A stretch of 22,642 bases of DNA from positions 1 to 22,642 of the forward strand of contig JBJKSO010000053.1 in the NCBI GenBank assembly GCA_046703825.1. The letters run 5' to 3'. The translations under genes and the position numbers were made by a program. Within the stretch, counting starts at the first letter, position 1, and every line of letters begins with the position of its first letter. This document shows, in pieces, positions 14,145-21,747 of the stretch. The notes under the pieces are model-generated. The model was not told the origin of the DNA. It made no database searches and saw only the letters and a list, made by a program, of their open reading frames with translations. This stretch comes from JBJKSO01 sp046703825 (GTDB taxonomy: Bacteria; Chloroflexota; Dormibacteria; Aeolococcales; Bog-877).

Positions 14145-14686
14145 CTGACCAAGGCCCGGGCACTCGCATCACCGGTACCCTGAGGTCGTCCGGCGCTAAG
14201 GGGGTGGTGCGGATCGAAGACCGCTTTGACACCTCCCTAGCTGACCTCTGGTCGGCGATCACCGATCCCGAGCGGCTGGCGCGCTGGCACGGCCAGGTGC
14301 AGGGCGACCTGCGACCGGGGGGAGAATTCCACCTCTACGTCGAGGCCGACGACTGGGAGGGCACCGGGCACGTGGAGGTGTGCGAGCCCCCGCACCGGCT
14401 GGTGGTGACCACTAGGGAGTCGGAGGAGTCCTAGCGCAAGGGGCAGGGCGTCAGCCCCTTCGACGAGTTGATCGAGGCTACCCTGACCCAGGACGGCGAC
14501 CAGACGGTGCTGGTGGTAGAGGTCAAGGGAATGCCGCTGGACGCCGTCCACGCCTACGGTGCGGGTTGGCAGATTAACGTCGAGAACCTGGCCGCCTACC
14601 TGGCCGGTGGGGTGCCGAAGCAGTCAGAAGAACGCTGGCAGCAGCTGCTTCCCGCCTATCAGCGCCTGGCTGAGGGACTCGACTAG
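14141..14686 (+). pseudogene. AHSA1/SRPBCC-domain protein gene interrupted by in-frame TAG
   Basis: The frame begins with ATG 14141 after AAAGGAGGG and encodes an SRPBCC (START-like) fold: VRIEDRFDTSLADLWSAITDPERLARW, then GDLRPGGEFHLYVEADDWEGTGHVEVCEPPHRLVVTTRESEES. Codon 98 is TAG (14432-14434). Exactly the same frame then resumes for 84 codons with the expected second half (IEATLTQDGDQTVLVVEVKGMPLDAVHAYGAGWQ and ENLAAYLAGG), ending at TAG 14686. Both halves fit one about 181-residue family member with no frame change, so a single base change (for example from TGG, TAC or TAT) would explain it. A TTG at 14468 could start the second half alone, but it has no good ribosome site. Alternatives are stop-codon readthrough or a sequence error. 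Confidence 0.8.
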
Positions 14687-14690
14687 GACG

Positions 14691-14977
14691 CTAGCCCGGC
14701 CTGGCGTCCGGGTGTCGCAGCGCCGCCCGCACCCGGTCCATCACATCGGCCCGCTCGTCGGCTGCGGTCGCCCGTCACCGCTGGAAGGCCCGGTCGAGCT
14801 TCACGTCGACGTAGAGATCGTCGCCCTCCGCGTGGAAGTGCAGAAGCGCCCGTTTTCCGCGGGAGAAGTAGCCACGGCGGCGTTCGGTGAGCGCCGGCAG
14901 CTTGCGGAGCTCGGCCAAGAGCGGCTCGCCCGGTCCAGATCGTCCTGGCTCGCGTGGCGCAGGCTGCAAGCATGCAT
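14691..14977 (-). pseudogene. Broken gene for a small HFH-motif protein of unknown function
   Basis: On the minus strand the core LLAELRKLPALTERRRGYFSRG, KRALLHFHAEGDDLYVDVKLD (about 14920-14777) reads like a small conserved protein with the 'R.faF/LLHFHed..gl.adV.l' pattern. It then meets an in-frame TGA at 14777-14775, after which the same frame continues sensibly (RATAADERADVMDRVRAALRH) to a TAG at 14693-14691. At the 5' side the core frame turns unconvincing upstream of about 14925, whereas the neighbouring frame offers ATG 14977 with HASQDDLDRA, a natural-looking N-terminus. That implies a frameshift near 14925-14935. If it is translated at all, the intact piece would be 14775-14918 from TTG 14918 or 14775-14969 from TTG 14969. 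The family name is not known to me. Confidence 0.6.
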
Positions 14978-15100
14978 CCGCGCAGGCTGGCCGCGAGCGG
15001 ATGCATGATCTCCTCCACGGGTGGCCGCCGGCCGCTCCTGACTGGCGAGCAGCCCGGCTGAACACGCGACCCCGCCGGTCGGCTTAGACTCAGGCGCGGC

Positions 15101-15619
15101 GTGAGTCCCCGGGCCGACCGCGACTACTCGCGGAGCCAGCAAGTCCTGGTGCTGCCGCACCCGCCACCGCCGGCGGCGGCGGCGCTGATCCAGGCGCTGC
15201 TACGCAGCGAAGGGCTCAACGAGCGCCAACGCCTCGGCGCCACCCTGATCGAGGTGCTCAACTCCAGCTTCTCCCTGCCCGCCTGCCGCCTCACGGTGGC
15301 GGACCGTGCCCAAGCCCATGGGGTAGACGGCAAGGGCCGGCTGGCCCACAAGACCTACGGCTACTACCGCTGCCGGATCACCAGCCCCGGGTCCAGCCCG
15401 GATCGCTGCGCCATCCGGATCTACCACCGCACCGCCGTCCGCGAGCAGGTGCTGGCGCCCGGAGCCTTTGTCAACACCCTGCTCCACGAGTGGACCCACC
15501 ATTTTGACTTCGCGGGCCTGGGCCTGGCCAGATCGCCACACACCTCGGGCTTCTTCTCCCGGCTGCGCTGGCTGGCCGAGACGGCGGGAGCCGCCCGCGT
15601 GCTGCCCCCCGCCCACTGA
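15101..15619 (+). CDS. Putative zinc metalloprotease-like protein with HExxH motif
   Basis: This 172-residue protein contains NTLLHEWTHHFD, a metallopeptidase HExxH motif (His129, Glu130, His133), with a further histidine at 147 in the HTSGFFSRLRWL segment as a possible third zinc ligand. This arrangement (HExxH, a short loop with Gly, then H..f...l) resembles SprT-like or other minigluzincin-type domains. The upstream part is helical (ALIQALLRSEGLNERQRLGATLIEVLNSSF), followed by a strand-rich region with YGYYRCRI and RCAIRIYHR. No signal peptide or membrane segment is seen, so a cytosolic role is likely. The GTG at 15101 follows a possible -10 TAGACT (15085-15090) by only ten bases, so the mRNA may be nearly leaderless. 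Substrate and family are uncertain. Confidence 0.8.
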   Translation: MSPRADRDYSRSQQVLVLPHPPPPAAAALIQALLRSEGLNERQRLGATLIEVLNSSFSLPACRLTVADRAQAHGVDGKGRLAHKTYGYYRCRITSPGSSPDRCAIRIYHRTAVREQVLAPGAFVNTLLHEWTHHFDFAGLGLARSPHTSGFFSRLRWLAETAGAARVLPPAH

Positions 15620-15682
15620 GCCGGCATCTCGGCCGCCGCCGGAGCGGTAGGATCTGAGCGGTTCCGCTTGAGGGAGGACTCC

Positions 15683-16168
15683 ATGCGTTCGTGGTCTGGA
15701 CTTGGCAACCTGCGCTCCGCGATCATCGCCGCCACCCTGCTCACCACTCCGATCGCACTCGCCGCCTGCGGGTCAGGGCCAATCCCGGGCCAGCCCGCCT
15801 CCCAGACCACCTCGAACAGCTCTACCTCGTCGTCGGGCTCCGGCTGCACCGCTGCCTCGGCCAGCAGTTCGGTGACGGTCCAGGCCACCAACGCCCTCAA
15901 GTTCGTGCCCAGTTCGGTGTGCCTGAAGGCGGGCGGCACCATCACCTGGAAGAACACCGGCAGCATCTATCACACCACCACGGACGACAAGGCTGACGCC
16001 GCCAACCCCTCCGACGCCCAGCTGCCTGCCGGCGCCGCCTCCTGGAACCATCCCCTGCCACCCGGCAGCAGCTACTCGCTCAAGCTCACGGCGGCGGGTC
16101 TCTACAAGTACTTCTGCATCCCTCACGAGACCCTGGGCATGCTCGGCCAGATCACAGTGGTCAAGTGA
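15683..16168 (+). CDS. Cupredoxin (plastocyanin/azurin-like) lipoprotein
   Basis: This 161-residue exported blue-copper-type protein begins MRSWSG, a hydrophobic signal stretch and the lipobox LAAC, so it is probably anchored to the membrane by its N-terminal cysteine. A Ser/Thr/Gly-rich linker of about 30 residues follows. The cupredoxin domain has AGGTITWKNTG, then the first copper ligand in SIYHTTTDD. It ends with YKYFCIPHETLGMLGQITV, in which Cys, His (Cys+3) and Met (Cys+8) match the plastocyanin C-x2-H-x4-M ligand loop. It likely carries electrons or copper outside the membrane. ATG 15683 has GGGAGG (15672-15677) five bases upstream; the in-frame TTG at 15668 is rejected for that reason. 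TAGGAT (15648-15653) may be its -10. Confidence 0.92.
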   Translation: MRSWSGLGNLRSAIIAATLLTTPIALAACGSGPIPGQPASQTTSNSSTSSSGSGCTAASASSSVTVQATNALKFVPSSVCLKAGGTITWKNTGSIYHTTTDDKADAANPSDAQLPAGAASWNHPLPPGSSYSLKLTAAGLYKYFCIPHETLGMLGQITVVK

Positions 16169-16172
16169 GGCG

Positions 16173-17387
16173 GTGGTGAAGGCTGCCGAGCGCTCCGGGC
16201 TCCGCCTGGCGTCGCGAATGCAGCGGCTGGGCACCGAGAGCGCCTTTGAGGTGCTGGCGCAGGCCCGCCAGCTGGAATCGCAAGGTCGCTCCATCGTCCA
16301 CTTGGAGATCGGCGAGCCCGACTTCGCCACCCCGGACAACATCATCGAGTCGGCCTACGACGCCATGCGAAGCGGCGCGACCCACTACACCCCGGCGGCC
16401 GGTCTGCCGGCCGCCCGCGAGGCAGTGGCGGCCGAGACCTCACGCCGGGGCGGGGGCATCCCGATCACACCCGAGCAGGTCGTGATCGTCCCCGGCTCGA
16501 AGAACATCCTCCACTTCGCGCTGCTGAGTCTGGTGGAGCCGGGCGATGAGGTGATCCTGCCCGACCCGGGCTACCCGGTCTACCGGTCTTTGACCGACTT
16601 CGTGGGGGCGGTGGCCCGGCCGATCCCGCTGCGCGAGCAGAACGGGTTTCGGATGGACCTGGACGAGCTGGCAGCGGCGATCAGCCCGCGCACCCGGATG
16701 ATGATCATCAACTCGCCCCAGAACCCCACCGGCGGGGTGATGACCGCTTCGGACCTGGACCGGCTCGCGGAGCTGGCGGAAGAACACGACTTGGTGGTGG
16801 TGAGTGACGAGATCTACTCCCGCATCGCCTTTACCGAGCTGCCCGCCCCCATCTGGACCCGGCCGGGCATGGCCGAGCGCACGATCGTCATGGATGGGCT
16901 CTCCAAGACCTACGCGATGTGCGGCTGGAGACTTGGCTACGGGGTCATGCCGGCGGCTCTGGCCAAGCAGATGGAGACCCTCTTGATCAACACCAGTTCG
17001 TGCGCCGCCGCCTTCACCCAGCTGGCGGCGGTCGAGGCGCTGGGAGCGCCCGAGTCCGAGCTGGCGGTGGCGGCCATGGTCGCCGAGTTCAGATCGCGCC
17101 GCGACGCCCTGGTTAGCGGGCTGAACGCGCTCCCGGGCATCCACTGCCATCTGCCCGAGGCCTCCTTCTACGCCTTCGCCAACGTGAGTGAGGTCGGAGT
17201 ACCGAGCCGGACCTTGGCCGCAGCCCTGCTGGAGCAGGCGGGGGTGGCGACACTGGCGGGCGATAGCTTCGGTGACGCCGGGCGCGGCTACATCCGCCTC
17301 GCCTACACCGTGGGTCTGCCCGACATTGAGCGGGCGCTGGAACGGATCGGCGGCTACGTGCACTCGCTGAGCCGCGAGGAAACGTGA
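16173..17387 (+). CDS. PLP-dependent aminotransferase, class I/II (aspartate aminotransferase-like)
   Basis: This is a 404-residue fold-type I aminotransferase. It shows the N-terminal IGEPDF (46-51), HYTPAAGLPAAREAVA, the PGSK loop (107-110), DPGYPVY, the PLP-contacting Asn184 in NSPQNPTGG, SDEIYS with Asp212 and Tyr215, and the Schiff-base Lys245 in DGLSKTYAMCGWRLGY with Arg253. An Arg in the C-terminal YIRLAYT segment should bind the substrate carboxylate. This is the subgroup of thermophile-type aspartate aminotransferases, whose members vary in amino acid and prephenate/aromatic preference. It begins with GTG 16173 (or 16176) five bases after the cupredoxin stop, and its TGA overlaps the GTG of the following hydrolase gene. 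Confidence 0.93.
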   Translation: MVKAAERSGLRLASRMQRLGTESAFEVLAQARQLESQGRSIVHLEIGEPDFATPDNIIESAYDAMRSGATHYTPAAGLPAAREAVAAETSRRGGGIPITPEQVVIVPGSKNILHFALLSLVEPGDEVILPDPGYPVYRSLTDFVGAVARPIPLREQNGFRMDLDELAAAISPRTRMMIINSPQNPTGGVMTASDLDRLAELAEEHDLVVVSDEIYSRIAFTELPAPIWTRPGMAERTIVMDGLSKTYAMCGWRLGYGVMPAALAKQMETLLINTSSCAAAFTQLAAVEALGAPESELAVAAMVAEFRSRRDALVSGLNALPGIHCHLPEASFYAFANVSEVGVPSRTLAAALLEQAGVATLAGDSFGDAGRGYIRLAYTVGLPDIERALERIGGYVHSLSREET

Positions 17388-18166
17388 GCGCACCCCTGGT
17401 AGCGGTCCCGGTGCGCGCGGGGGAACGATTCGAGGCGCCGGGCGCGCCCGGGATGCCGGTGCAGTCGCTGAACTCCGCCTATGTAAAAGCGCTTCAAGCA
17501 GCGGGATTGGCTCCCGTCTTGGTGCCCACCGGGATGTCTTCCGAGCCGGCGATGTCGGTGGTCCAGGGACTGGTCTTGCCCGGTGGACCCGACCTCGACC
17601 CGCAGCGGTACGGCGAGGAGGTGAACGGCACGCTCGAGGTTGACCGCAGCAGCGACGAGCTCGAGCTGGGCATGCTGAGCTTGGCCTTGGAGCGCGGGCT
17701 GCCCATCCTGTGCATCTGCCGCGGACTGCAGCTGCTCAACGTCGCTCTCGGCGGCACGTTGGTCCAAGACCTTGAGTCCCAGCGGGGGCATCACCCGACC
17801 AGCAGCGCCGGGCGAGGCGAGCTGGCGCACCAGCTCGCGGTCGTACCGTCCTCCCGGCTCAGCGCCGCCCTGGGCACCACCCAGCTGAGCGTGAACAGCC
17901 TTCACCACCAGGGGATCGGGCGGCTGGCCCCGGGCCTTACCGCGACGGCGCGCGCCGACGACGGCCTGATCGAGGGCGCCGAGATCAGCAGCGGCGCCTG
18001 GGTGGTGGGAGTTCAATTCCATCCGGAAGAGCTGGTGGGAACCGAGCCGTCGGCCCAATCTCTGTTTCAGGCCTTCGCCGAGGCCTGTCGCCAGACGCCC
18101 GGCGGGGAAACGCTCGACTCGCCCAAGAGGCAACCGCTGGCGCCGGTCGGCAGCCTTAGGCGCTAG
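17384..18166 (+). CDS. Gamma-glutamyl-gamma-aminobutyrate hydrolase-like peptidase C26 protein
   Basis: This 260-residue class I glutamine-amidotransferase-like hydrolase resembles PuuD. The nucleophile is Cys112 in PILCICRGLQLLNV, and the other triad residues are His213 and Glu215 in VGVQFHPEE. The oxyanion region GLVLPGGPDLDP (62-73) and NSLHHQ (171-176) are also typical of PuuD-like enzymes, which hydrolyse gamma-glutamyl amides such as gamma-glutamyl-GABA. No amidotransferase synthetase partner is present. The GTG at 17384 overlaps the stop of the aminotransferase gene (GTGA), so the two are likely coupled and may act in one amino-acid or polyamine catabolic route. The last about 25 residues are a Pro/Arg-rich tail. 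Its TAG stop shares the palindrome CTAG with the convergent ispG stop. Confidence 0.9.
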   Translation: MSAPLVAVPVRAGERFEAPGAPGMPVQSLNSAYVKALQAAGLAPVLVPTGMSSEPAMSVVQGLVLPGGPDLDPQRYGEEVNGTLEVDRSSDELELGMLSLALERGLPILCICRGLQLLNVALGGTLVQDLESQRGHHPTSSAGRGELAHQLAVVPSSRLSAALGTTQLSVNSLHHQGIGRLAPGLTATARADDGLIEGAEISSGAWVVGVQFHPEELVGTEPSAQSLFQAFAEACRQTPGGETLDSPKRQPLAPVGSLRR

Positions 18167-19299
18167 AGTTCGCCGATCCCCTCCGGCAGCGGCTTGCCGG
18201 CCGCGATCAGCTCCGCGTCCTCGGCGGCGATGCGGTCGAGCTCCCTGACCAAGGCGTCCACCAGCTCACTCTCGGGCATGGTCGAGATGACGCGCCCCTT
18301 CCGGTAGAGGATGCCCTTCTGCTGGCCGCCGGCGATGCCGATGTCAGCATGCATGCCCTCTCCGGGCCCGTTGACCACGCAGCCCATCACCGAGACCGTG
18401 ATCGGGCGCTTCACCTTCTGCAGGGCGGTTTCCACCCGCGCCACCATCGGCACCATGTTGATCTCGAGCCGCCCGCAGGTGGGGCAGGCCACGAGGTTCG
18501 GCCCGCTCGGCTTCTCCTGCAGGTTGGCCAGGATCTGCCTTCCGACCCGGACCTCCTCCTCGGGCTCGTCGACCAAAGAGACCCGGATCGTGTCCCCGAT
18601 CCCCTCGGCGAGCAGAATGCCGATCCCGAGGGCGCTCTTGATCGCCCCGGACGAGGTGGGTCCGGACTCGGTCAAGCCGAGGTGGAGCGGGTAGCGGTTG
18701 CCCAAACCGGCGAAGAGCCGGTTGGCCGCCACGTTGGTGAGCACATCGCTCGCCTTGAGGCTCACCTTGATGTCCTGGAAGCCGACCTCCTCGAGAAGCT
18801 TGAGATGCCCAAGGGCGGCGTCGACCATGCGCTGGGCCACCTCCTGGGGGCCGCCCTCGCCGCGCCCGCGGTCCAGCTTCTTGCGGTCGGGCAGGCTGCC
18901 CGCGTTCACCCCGATCCGGATCGGCACCTGCTGGTCGCGGCAGCGGCGCGCGATCTCGGAGACCTTCTCTGGTTGGCGGATGTTGCCCGGGTTGAGACGC
19001 AGGCAGGCGACCCCCGCCTCCAGCGCCCGGAACGCCAGCGGCGCGTCGTAGTGGATGTCCGCGATGATCGGCAGCGGACTCTCCTTCACGATCCGCTTGA
19101 GCGAGATCGCCGCCTCCTCGGTGTCGCAGGTGACCCGGACCAGGTCGGCACCCGCGTCCGCCGCCCGACCGATCTGGACCAGCGTCGCCTGGGCGTCCTC
19201 GGTCGGGGTCTTGGTCATGGTCTGGACGCTGATCGGGGCGGCCCCCCCGATCACGACCTTGCCGACCTTGATGGGCCGAGTCTTGCGGCGCTCGATCAC
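18163..19299 (-). CDS. ispG: 4-hydroxy-3-methylbut-2-enyl diphosphate synthase (flavodoxin/ferredoxin)
   Basis: This 378-residue iron-sulfur enzyme performs the penultimate step of the MEP isoprenoid pathway, converting MEcPP to HMBPP. The TIM-barrel part contains PISVQTMTKTPTED (22-35), ADIHYDAPLAF and LRLNPGN. The cluster ligands are visible as Cys272 and Cys275 in ACPTCGR and Cys307 in MGCVVNGPGE, with Glu314 as the fourth ligand position. Its short bacterial two-domain form lacks the plant-type insert. The GTG at 19299 overlaps the TGA of rseP (GTGA), which fixes the start; the longer open frame upstream only mirrors rseP. It is the last gene of the cdsA-dxr-rseP-ispG run. Confidence 0.96.
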   Translation of the reverse strand: MIERRKTRPIKVGKVVIGGAAPISVQTMTKTPTEDAQATLVQIGRAADAGADLVRVTCDTEEAAISLKRIVKESPLPIIADIHYDAPLAFRALEAGVACLRLNPGNIRQPEKVSEIARRCRDQQVPIRIGVNAGSLPDRKKLDRGRGEGGPQEVAQRMVDAALGHLKLLEEVGFQDIKVSLKASDVLTNVAANRLFAGLGNRYPLHLGLTESGPTSSGAIKSALGIGILLAEGIGDTIRVSLVDEPEEEVRVGRQILANLQEKPSGPNLVACPTCGRLEINMVPMVARVETALQKVKRPITVSVMGCVVNGPGEGMHADIGIAGGQQKGILYRKGRVISTMPESELVDALVRELDRIAAEDAELIAAGKPLPEGIGEL

Positions 19300-20543
19300 T
19301 GGTGCAGGTGGGTGACGTCGCCGTAGGTGACGTAGATGAACAGCATCACTATCAAGGCTAAACCAAGCGCGTGTACGTAGGCTTCCACTTGGGGGTTGAT
19401 GCGGCGGCGGCGGACCCACTCCAGGAGTACGAAGAAGAGCCGCCCCCCATCCAGGAACGGAATCGGCAGTAGGTTGAACAGGCCCAGGTTGAGGCTGATC
19501 AAGCCCATCAGGGTCAGGTAGAGACTGGCCGAGATCTGGGCCGCGATCGAGGTCTCCTGGGCGATGCCGACCGGGCCGGAGAGCCGCAGGTTGGGGTTGC
19601 GGTGGGCGGCGGTCAGCAGGGTCCACAGGTTGCTGAAGGTGGCGCCGATCTCGTAGGGAACGGTGCCGAAACCCACTGCCACCGCCTGATACCAGGGCAT
19701 CGGGGGACCGCCGATACCGGGCACCAACAGGTTGCCCTCCGACGCCAGGTAGCCGATGAGCCAGTCAGCGGCGAAGTCGGAGCGCGGTACCGAGACCGTC
19801 CGCCGGCTGCCCGCCGAGGTCAGGTAGGTCACGGCCACGCTCCGGCCCGGGATGCCCTGCAGCAGCAACGACGGGGTGGCGTGGGCCGGCGGCCGGCCGG
19901 CTATCGCCACCACCTGCGCCTCGAAGGGGACCTTGGTGGCCTTGGCGCTGACCCAGTGCAGCTGGGGCCGGACCGTGACGGTCCGGGTGGGGCCTCCGCC
20001 CCACCGCTCCAGGCTGACCGCCAGCGGCCGTCCGGCATCGCTCTGCACCAAATTCCTGATCTTGGTGAGGGAGGTGGTCCGGGTCCCCCCGATGCCCACC
20101 ACCTGGTAGCCGCTGCTGGCCCCGGCCCGGGCCAGTCCGCCACCGGACTGGACCTGGGGAGCCGGCCCCCCCACCGCGGCAAGGCCGGAGAAGAGAGCCC
20201 CAGCCAGCACCAGGTTCATCAGCCCTCCGGCGGCCAAAGTCGCCGCCCGCCGGCCGGTGCTGGCCTTGACGAAGGCGCGGTCACCACCGTCCAGCGGTGT
20301 CGCCTCCTCGCCGGTCATCCCGGCCATGCGAACGTAGCCGCCCAGCGGCAGCAGTCTCAGCGAGTAGCGCGTCTCGCCGCGGACCCGGCTGGCCAGGCGG
20401 GGCCCGAACCCGATCGAGAATTCCAGCACCATGATCCCCGCTCGCTTGGCCACGATGAAGTGGCCAAGCTCGTGGATGGCCACCACCACCAGCAGCATCA
20501 GGATGATGCCGCCCACGGTCTGCCAGTCGAGGGTGAACCCCAA
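19296..20543 (-). CDS. rseP: Site-2 (RIP) zinc metalloprotease of the RseP/M50 family
   Basis: This 415-residue intramembrane protease cleaves membrane-bound anti-sigma factors or signal-peptide remnants. The first membrane helix contains HELGH (24-28), with zinc ligands His24 and His28 and catalytic Glu25. The conserved LLPLGGYVRMAGM segment follows at about 65-76. A PDZ-like region spans about 135-235, and the C-terminal helices carry NLLPIPFLDGG (357-367) with Asp365 as third zinc ligand. Start TTG 20543 is chosen because GGGAGG (20549-20554) lies five bases upstream and the protein then begins right before its first helix. The open frame upstream overlaps dxr and is not protein-like. Position between dxr and ispG is the common bacterial arrangement. 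Confidence 0.95.
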   Translation of the reverse strand: MGFTLDWQTVGGIILMLLVVVAIHELGHFIVAKRAGIMVLEFSIGFGPRLASRVRGETRYSLRLLPLGGYVRMAGMTGEEATPLDGGDRAFVKASTGRRAATLAAGGLMNLVLAGALFSGLAAVGGPAPQVQSGGGLARAGASSGYQVVGIGGTRTTSLTKIRNLVQSDAGRPLAVSLERWGGGPTRTVTVRPQLHWVSAKATKVPFEAQVVAIAGRPPAHATPSLLLQGIPGRSVAVTYLTSAGSRRTVSVPRSDFAADWLIGYLASEGNLLVPGIGGPPMPWYQAVAVGFGTVPYEIGATFSNLWTLLTAAHRNPNLRLSGPVGIAQETSIAAQISASLYLTLMGLISLNLGLFNLLPIPFLDGGRLFFVLLEWVRRRRINPQVEAYVHALGLALIVMLFIYVTYGDVTHLHQ

Positions 20544-20544
20544 G

Positions 20545-21702
20545 TCAGCCTCCCGCCGGTGCCAGAGTCGCGGCCTGTTCAACCAGGCTGGAGGCCCGTT
20601 CGCGGCCCCAGCGGTCGGCGGCCAGCACCTCAGCCAGCCCCCCATCCCCTTGGCTCGGCAGGTAGTCCCCAGTGACCCGCTCCAGGAGTTCGGCGATATC
20701 GGTGAAGCGGATCCTGCGGTCCAAAAACGCCTCGACGGCGACCTCGTTGGCGGCGTTGAGCACGGCCGGCACCGTGCCTCCCCGCTCGCCGGCTCGGCGC
20801 ACCACCCCGAGGGCGGGGTAGCGGGCTTCGTCAAGGGGCAGGAAGCTGAGCGGAGAGCCGTCGGTGAGCCGGATCGGCGAGACCACGTCCTGCAGGCGGC
20901 GACCGCCGGTCAAGGCGAGCGCGATCGGCGCTCGCATGTCCGGGCGCCCCAGCTGGGCGATCGAGGTCCCGTCGCAGAACTCGACCGCTGAATGAATCGC
21001 GCTCTGGGGATGCATCAGCACCTCGATGCGCTCGTAGGGGACCGAGAACAGAAAGTGGGCTTCGATCACCTCCAAGCCCTTGTTGACCATGGTGGCGGAG
21101 TCGATCGTCACCTTCGGCCCCATGGTCCAGTTGGGGTGGGCCAGCGCCTGGTCGGGGGTGACGTCGGCCAGGCTGTCCAGGGGAAGGTCGCGAACAGCGC
21201 CGCCGCTGGCGGTGAGCAGGATGCGGGCCACACAACTGGGGTCTTCGCCGCGGAGGCATTGCCAGATGGCGCTGTGCTCGCTGTCGACCGGCAGAAGCCG
21301 GGCACCGCAGCGTCGGGCGGTCTCGGTGACCAGTTCGCCCGCCATCACCAGCACCTCTTTGGTGGCGATCGCCACCAGCTTGCCGCGTTCGCACGCGGTG
21401 AGCGTCGGCGCCAGGGCGGCCGCCCCTCCTCCCCCGATCAGAACCAGGTCGACGTCGTCGCGAGCGACCAGCTCGCAGGCGGCATCGGTCCCGGCTCCCA
21501 TGCCCGGAAGCAGGGCGTCGTCGGGCTCGATCACCACCGCGGGAGCGTCGGGAAAGCTCACCAGCGACTCCGCCAGCGCGCGCACCCGGTGTCCGGAGAT
21601 CGCGCCGGCCAGGGTGAACTCGCCGGGGTATGTGGCGATGAGCTCCATGGCCTGAGTGCCGATGGAGCCGGTGGCCCCCAGCAGCACTACCCGAGTGGGC
21701 AT
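20545..21702 (-). CDS. dxr: 1-deoxy-D-xylulose 5-phosphate reductoisomerase
   Basis: This 385-residue NADPH-dependent enzyme converts DXP to MEP, the committed step of the MEP pathway. It has the nucleotide-binding LLGATGSIG (7-15), the catalytic metal-site residues Asp140 and Glu142 in PVDSEHSAIWQC, LLTASGGAVRDLP, MGPKVTIDSATMVNKGLEVIEA with Glu211 as the third metal ligand, and the flexible-loop and histidine region IEVLMHPQSAIHS. The usual 'ANKE' motif reads ATKE (113-116), a one-residue deviation, but the lysine is kept. ATG 21702 follows GGGAGA by about 8 bases. The gene lies 45 bases downstream of cdsA and is separated from the rseP start by one base. Confidence 0.96.
   Translation of the reverse strand: MPTRVVLLGATGSIGTQAMELIATYPGEFTLAGAISGHRVRALAESLVSFPDAPAVVIEPDDALLPGMGAGTDAACELVARDDVDLVLIGGGGAAALAPTLTACERGKLVAIATKEVLVMAGELVTETARRCGARLLPVDSEHSAIWQCLRGEDPSCVARILLTASGGAVRDLPLDSLADVTPDQALAHPNWTMGPKVTIDSATMVNKGLEVIEAHFLFSVPYERIEVLMHPQSAIHSAVEFCDGTSIAQLGRPDMRAPIALALTGGRRLQDVVSPIRLTDGSPLSFLPLDEARYPALGVVRRAGERGGTVPAVLNAANEVAVEAFLDRRIRFTDIAELLERVTGDYLPSQGDGGLAEVLAADRWGRERASSLVEQAATLAPAGG
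20549..20554 (-). promoter_or_regulatory. Shine-Dalgarno site deciding the rseP TTG start
   Basis: GGGAGG on the minus strand lies five bases before the TTG at 20543 and inside the last codons of dxr, which indicates coupled translation and supports this rare start codon. Confidence 0.6.
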
Positions 21703-21747
21703 CGATCAAGTCTCCCTGGCTCGATGGCTGTCACCACCCGGCCGAGT

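Noticed and set aside
14432..14434. Genome-wide recoding of TAG as an amino acid
   Set aside because: TAG is the natural stop of the LivM-like, crotonase-family, hydrolase and ispG genes in this window, so it works as a normal stop codon.
18349..19326. Plus-strand open frame of 325 codons opposite ispG
   Set aside because: It is antisense to a strongly identified enzyme and has biased Asp/Arg/Leu composition typical of high-GC shadow frames.
19300..19626. N-terminal extension of ispG by 109 codons
   Set aside because: The stretch overlaps the C-terminal helices and LDG motif of rseP in another frame. The GTGA overlap at 19299 gives the normal ispG N-terminus.
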